Of a DNA stretch of 9,318 nt, positions 6,284-9,318 are shown piece by piece. The DNA is from Desulfovibrio desulfuricans (lineage in GTDB: Bacteria > Desulfobacterota > Desulfovibrionia > Desulfovibrionales > Desulfovibrionaceae). The notes beneath the pieces are model-generated. The model saw nothing but the letters and a program-made list of their open reading frames with translations. It ran no database searches and was not told where the DNA came from. Numbering within the stretch: position 1 is the first letter of the stretch; each line of letters begins with the position of its first letter. A program made the translations under genes and the position numbers. The stretch lies in contig QKDT01000125.1 in NCBI GenBank assembly GCA_003251995.1, positions 1-9,318 on the forward strand, written 5' to 3'.

Positions 6284-7170
6284 CAGGCTTTTTCCTTGTG
6301 CGAAGTTGCCGCCGGGGCGTCTTCGGCTGCGTCTTCATTCCCATTGCGTACGCCGCCTCTGGTAAGGAAGAGCTTTGCGCTTTGGTCTGTGTTGGGGTCT
6401 TTTACCAGTTCACTGGGATTGCCGCTGGCAGTGATTGTTCTGCTTTGCGCGTCCAAAAAAATGCTGTTGCGCGCAATGGTAAAGATACTTGGCAACTCAT
6501 GGGAAACAATGACAAATGTCGTGCCAAGGCTGTCACGCAGCTCCAGTATCAGGTCGTCGAGCAGCCGGGAGCTTACGGGGTCAAGCCCTGCTGAGGGTTC
6601 GTCCAAAAAAAGGATTTGCGGGTCAAGAGCCAGCGCCCGTGCAAGCCCTGCACGTTTGCGCATGCCGCCGCTTATCTCTGAGGGATAATAGTCTTCAAAC
6701 CCTGCCAGGCCTGCAAGGGCCAATTTGAGCGATGCCTGTTCCCTGATTTCTTCATCGGTAAGATCAGTGTATTGCTGGAGGGGTAGGCCAACATTTTCTG
6801 CCAGCGTCATGGAGCTCCACAGCGCGCCGCCCTGAAACAGCACACCCGTATTGCGCATGATGCGGCTGCGGGCTTCTTCCGTACCTGCCCAAAAATCCTC
6901 ACCATTATAGGCAATCTGGCCCTGCTGTGGTTCTTTAAGGCCCATGAGCACGCGTAAAAGAGTACTTTTGCCGCAGCCCGACCCGCCCATGACCATAAAG
7001 ATGTCGCCCACGCGCACGTCAAACGACACGTTGCGCATCAGCACAAAGGAGCCAAAAGCCACCGTGAGGTCGCGAACCCGGATGCGCACGTTGGTATCCG
7101 CGTTGGCTGAGGCCGCGTCGGATGAGTTTATATCTGGCAGGATAAGCGAGGGCTGTGCAGCGGTAGGCAT
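6283..7170 (-). CDS. mlaF: MlaF-like ATP-binding protein of a lipid ABC transporter
   Basis: The cytoplasmic ATPase of the transporter, 295 residues long against 269 for E. coli MlaF. The motifs are complete: Walker A GGSGCGKST (62-70), Q-loop Gln113, signature SGGMRKRA (167-174), Walker B ILFLDE (186-191), D-loop AGLDP (194-198) and the switch His224. The first 27 residues and the acidic, Ala-rich last 25 residues are extra tails. The ATG at 7170 is chosen because it comes 1 nt after the permease stop and removes a long non-homologous extension; an ATG at 7179, three codons earlier, is also possible. Neither has a strong Shine-Dalgarno sequence, so translation probably depends on ribosomes finishing the permease gene. 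It ends in a TGATG overlap with the MlaD gene. Confidence 0.95.
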   Translation of the reverse strand: MPTAAQPSLILPDINSSDAASANADTNVRIRVRDLTVAFGSFVLMRNVSFDVRVGDIFMVMGGSGCGKSTLLRVLMGLKEPQQGQIAYNGEDFWAGTEEARSRIMRNTGVLFQGGALWSSMTLAENVGLPLQQYTDLTDEEIREQASLKLALAGLAGFEDYYPSEISGGMRKRAGLARALALDPQILFLDEPSAGLDPVSSRLLDDLILELRDSLGTTFVIVSHELPSIFTIARNSIFLDAQSRTITASGNPSELVKDPNTDQSAKLFLTRGGVRNGNEDAAEDAPAATSHKEKA

Positions 7171-7171
7171 G

Positions 7172-8299
7172 TTACACATCCAGCACGTTGCAAATAATGG
7201 TAATAATGGCAGTCGCCACAATAATACCCACAATGGCCTGAACCACAGCCGTGGTGGTGGCCTGACCCACAGCCTGGGCGCTACGCCCGCAACGTATGCC
7301 CTGATAGCAGCCCGCCACAGCCACAATTGCCCCAAAAACCGTGCCGTATATGAGGCCGATAATCAGATGCTTGAAGGGCACCATCTGTATGGTAGCATTG
7401 ATATATTCCATGGGGTTGAGCCGCAGCATGGCGGTGCCTACCAAAAAACCGCCGATTATGCCCATAAGGTCGGCGTACAGGGTAAGCAGGGGGATCATAG
7501 CCATGAGGGCCAGCACCCGCGGTAGAACAAGAAAATCATGAGGAGAAATGCCAAGGGTGGAAAGGGCGTCCACCTCTTCATTGACCTGCATGGTGCCGAT
7601 AAGGGCCGCGTAAGCCGCGCCCACCCGGCCCGACATGACCACGCCCACCATGATGGCGCCCATGACCCGCAGCATGCCTATGCCCACAAGGCCCGCAACA
7701 TATAGTTGCGCGCCAAACTGGGTGAGCTGCACCGCGCCCACAAAGGCCAGAATAAGACCAAACAGCAGGCTGGTAAGCGAAATGATGGGCAGGGCAGCCA
7801 CGCCGCATTCGTGCATGGCGGCAAACAGATCCATGGGGCGCATCTTGGCCCTGCCAAGAAACAGCCGCCAGATGGAGAGCACAACTTCGCCAAGAAAATT
7901 AAGAAAATCTGTGATTTTGGGCGGCAAAGAGAGCACACTTTCGCCCACGCGGGTGACAAAACTGGCAGTGCTTTTGCTGCGCTCCGAGCCTGCCTTGGCA
8001 GGAACGGCAAAGGCCAGTTTTATGAGGCGCTCAAGTCCTTCGGGCAGTTCTGTGCGCACCGACAGGTCACGGGCACGCGCCGCCTTGATCACCTGAACCA
8101 GAAAGACCAGCAGAGTGCTGTCCCACTGCCCAAGGTCAGAGCTTTCAAGGCTCACTTCGCGGATGCGCTGGTCGGTAACCTGGTTCAGGGCGTTCAGCGC
8201 TTCCTGAGGCCATGGCTCGTCCATATTCCAGCGCCCGCCAACGCTTACGCGCAGCAGCGGCCCCTGAACAGATACGGTCACTTGCGGACTTGTTTCCAT
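7172..8299 (-). CDS. mlaE: MlaE-like permease with N-terminal STAS (MlaB-like) domain
   Basis: The inner-membrane permease of the lipid transporter, 375 residues from the chosen start against 260 in E. coli MlaE. The extra N-terminus (about 1-100) looks like a STAS domain, the role of separate MlaB in E. coli, with GQWDSTLLVFLVQV (57-70) at the usual Asp-Ser/Thr site. The permease part (about 130-375) has an amphipathic entry region, about five hydrophobic segments (roughly 165-190, 200-225, 257-290, 310-335, 350-372) and the family hallmark GRVGAAYAALIGTMQVNEEV (224-243), then DALSTLGISP. ATG 8299 is preferred over ATGs at 8338 and 8326: a strong promoter is predicted to start transcription on this very A, and the upstream codons would lie inside that promoter. 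No Shine-Dalgarno sequence precedes it. It is the first gene of the five-gene operon. Confidence 0.93.
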   Translation of the reverse strand: METSPQVTVSVQGPLLRVSVGGRWNMDEPWPQEALNALNQVTDQRIREVSLESSDLGQWDSTLLVFLVQVIKAARARDLSVRTELPEGLERLIKLAFAVPAKAGSERSKSTASFVTRVGESVLSLPPKITDFLNFLGEVVLSIWRLFLGRAKMRPMDLFAAMHECGVAALPIISLTSLLFGLILAFVGAVQLTQFGAQLYVAGLVGIGMLRVMGAIMVGVVMSGRVGAAYAALIGTMQVNEEVDALSTLGISPHDFLVLPRVLALMAMIPLLTLYADLMGIIGGFLVGTAMLRLNPMEYINATIQMVPFKHLIIGLIYGTVFGAIVAVAGCYQGIRCGRSAQAVGQATTTAVVQAIVGIIVATAIITIICNVLDV

Positions 8300-8310
8300 C
8301 ACTATATTAT
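8282..8310 (+). promoter_or_regulatory. Candidate promoter of polA, sharing the -10 of the mla promoter
   Basis: On the plus strand, TTGCGG (8282-8287, 3 of 6 consensus bases) and TATTAT (8305-8310, 5 of 6) are separated by 17 nt. The -35 lies within the mlaE coding region. Predicted +1 is an A at 8317, giving a leader of about 78 nt before the polA ATG. The -10 overlaps the opposite-strand TATAAT by five bases. I see no better promoter for polA in 8318-8394. Confidence 0.45.
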
Positions 8311-8334
8311 ACGCGGAGCATAACATCTTCGCAA
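8306..8334 (-). promoter_or_regulatory. Predicted promoter of the mla operon, leaderless start
   Basis: On the minus strand, TTGCGA (8334-8329) is followed after exactly 17 nt by a perfect TATAAT (8311-8306). Counting the last T as -7 places +1 at 8299, the A of the permease ATG. This predicts a leaderless mRNA and fits the absence of any Shine-Dalgarno sequence there. Confidence 0.65.
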
Positions 8335-8394
8335 GCATCCAAGCTGGCGAACAGTTTTATTTACCATTGTAAAAAACCAAACCCACGGGCTGTC

Positions 8395-9318
8395 ATGTCG
8401 CTGAAACAACGTCTCAATCTTTCTGCCGAGCCAATTTTCCTTATGGATGGCTCTGCCTTTATATACCGCGGATTTTTTGCCAATAAAAACATGCAGCGCT
8501 CGGATGGATTTCCCACCAACGCGCTGGTGGTGGTAACCAGGGTGTTGCTGCGTATCTTGCGCGATGAACGCCCCGCCCATTTTCTGTTTGTCAAAGACGG
8601 CAAGGGCAAGAATTTTCGCCACGATCTTTTTCCGCTGTACAAGGCCAACCGTGACGCCACACCAGAAGACCTGGTGCGTCAGATGGACCCCATCTTGCGT
8701 ATGGTACGCGCTCTTGGCATCCCTGTAGAAGTTTCTGACGGCTGCGAGGCCGACGACTGCATTGCCTCGCTGGCAGCGCGTTTTTCCGCGCAGCGGCCCG
8801 TGGTTATTGTGAGCGGCGATAAAGACCTGAAGCAGTGCCTTGGCCCCAATGTGTATATGTGGGACCCGGCCCCCAAGGAAGAAAAGCTGCTTTCAGCCGC
8901 AGATTTTACGGCAGAAAGCGGCCTCAGGCCCGACCAGTGGGCTGATGTGCAGGCCCTTATAGGTGACACAAGCGATAATATCCCCGGCGTGCCTGGTATA
9001 GGCCCCAAGACTGCGCAGAAAATATTTGAAATATGCCCAACGCTTGAAGACATACGCGACCACTTTGCCCTGCTTGCGCCCAAAATTCAGGACAAGCTGC
9101 GCGACCACCTTGAAAACATGTTTTTGTGGCGGCAGCTCACCAGCCTTTCGCTTGAGGTCTGCTCCAATGTGACCCTTGAAGATATGACCGTCAGCCCGCT
9201 TGATGAAGCGCAGTGCGCCGCCATGGCTGATGAATTTGAGCTGCATGCCCTTAGGCGCGATATGGCTGCGTTGGCCCGGTTGCAGCACAGTGCCCCCGCA
9301 TCGGCTACTGTGGCATCT
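8395..9318 (+). CDS. polA: DNA polymerase I, 5'-3' exonuclease domain (partial, runs off right edge)
   Basis: PolA performs repair synthesis and removes Okazaki primers. The visible 308 residues cover the N-terminal 5'-3' exonuclease (flap endonuclease) domain and its helix-hairpin-helix region. The acidic metal ligands are all present: Asp18 (FLMDGSAFIYR), Asp68 (KDGKGKNFRHD), Glu118/Asp120/Asp121 (EADD), Asp142/Asp144 (SGDKDL) and Asp191/Asp194 (GDTSDN), followed by IPGVPGIGPKTA (196-207). Spacing agrees with the E. coli enzyme. The polymerase domain would lie beyond the window, so a stand-alone exonuclease cannot be fully excluded, but the linker starting near 295 fits PolA. The ATG at 8395 gives the normal distance to Asp18; its Shine-Dalgarno sequence is weak (only GGG nearby). 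It is divergent from the mla operon. Confidence 0.9.
   Translation, partial: MSLKQRLNLSAEPIFLMDGSAFIYRGFFANKNMQRSDGFPTNALVVVTRVLLRILRDERPAHFLFVKDGKGKNFRHDLFPLYKANRDATPEDLVRQMDPILRMVRALGIPVEVSDGCEADDCIASLAARFSAQRPVVIVSGDKDLKQCLGPNVYMWDPAPKEEKLLSAADFTAESGLRPDQWADVQALIGDTSDNIPGVPGIGPKTAQKIFEICPTLEDIRDHFALLAPKIQDKLRDHLENMFLWRQLTSLSLEVCSNVTLEDMTVSPLDEAQCAAMADEFELHALRRDMAALARLQHSAPASATVAS

Noticed and set aside
7171..7335. N-terminal extension of the MlaF ATPase
   Set aside because: The 55 extra residues read out of frame through the permease C-terminus and resemble no ATPase. Starts at 7170 or 7179 fit the operon spacing.
7706..8323. A 205-codon plus-strand frame opposite mlaE
   Set aside because: It is antisense to the conserved STAS and permease sequence, with no start signals or recognisable domain.
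8300..8338. Longer MlaE start at 8338
   Set aside because: The added codons overlap a strong predicted promoter and lack a Shine-Dalgarno sequence; the STAS domain begins after the Met at 8299.

Overview
The window looks like chromosomal DNA of a Gram-negative, moderately GC-rich bacterium. Gene content and protein style suggest a Desulfovibrio-like member of the Desulfovibrionaceae; this is inferred by eye and was not checked by a search. A double-membrane cell envelope is supported directly, because there is a complete MCE/Mla-type lipid transport cassette with an outer-membrane-type lipoprotein. No rRNA, tRNA, insertion sequence, phage gene or CRISPR array is visible. Gene packing is dense and no gene-free stretch exceeds about 220 bases.

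Layout. (1) 1-953, minus: the first 317 codons of hisD (histidinol dehydrogenase), running off the left edge, with a good promoter at 980-1008. (2) 1161-1814, plus: grpE, the DnaK nucleotide-exchange factor, transcribed divergently from hisD, with a strong Shine-Dalgarno sequence and a clear intrinsic terminator (1837-1867). (3) 1868-2034: a spacer holding a tandem 22-nt repeat whose two copies each form a small hairpin. (4) 2035-3009, minus: a LysR-type regulator, divergent from (5) 3116-3502, plus: a small carboxymuconolactone-decarboxylase-fold protein, its likely target. (6) 8299 down to 3625, minus: a tightly overlapped five-gene operon coding for a STAS-MlaE permease, an MlaF ATPase, an MlaD MCE protein, a PqiC-like lipoprotein and a REC/HD-GYP response regulator. 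(7) 8395-9318, plus: the start of polA (DNA polymerase I, 5'-3' exonuclease domain), running off the right edge.

How the genes work together. The permease, ATPase and MCE protein should form an inner-membrane phospholipid transporter. The lipoprotein probably links it to the outer membrane, in place of the soluble MlaC carrier of enterobacteria. The last gene adds a predicted phosphorylation-controlled c-di-GMP phosphodiesterase joined to the transporter genes by a 4-nt ATGA overlap. This physical link between c-di-GMP turnover and lipid transport is the most system-like observation here.

The other strong signal is the mlaE/polA divergent region. A symmetric promoter around 8308 appears to share one AT-rich -10 element between both strands. 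Its predicted start sites are 18 bp apart, and the mlaE start falls exactly on the A of the ATG, predicting a leaderless mRNA.
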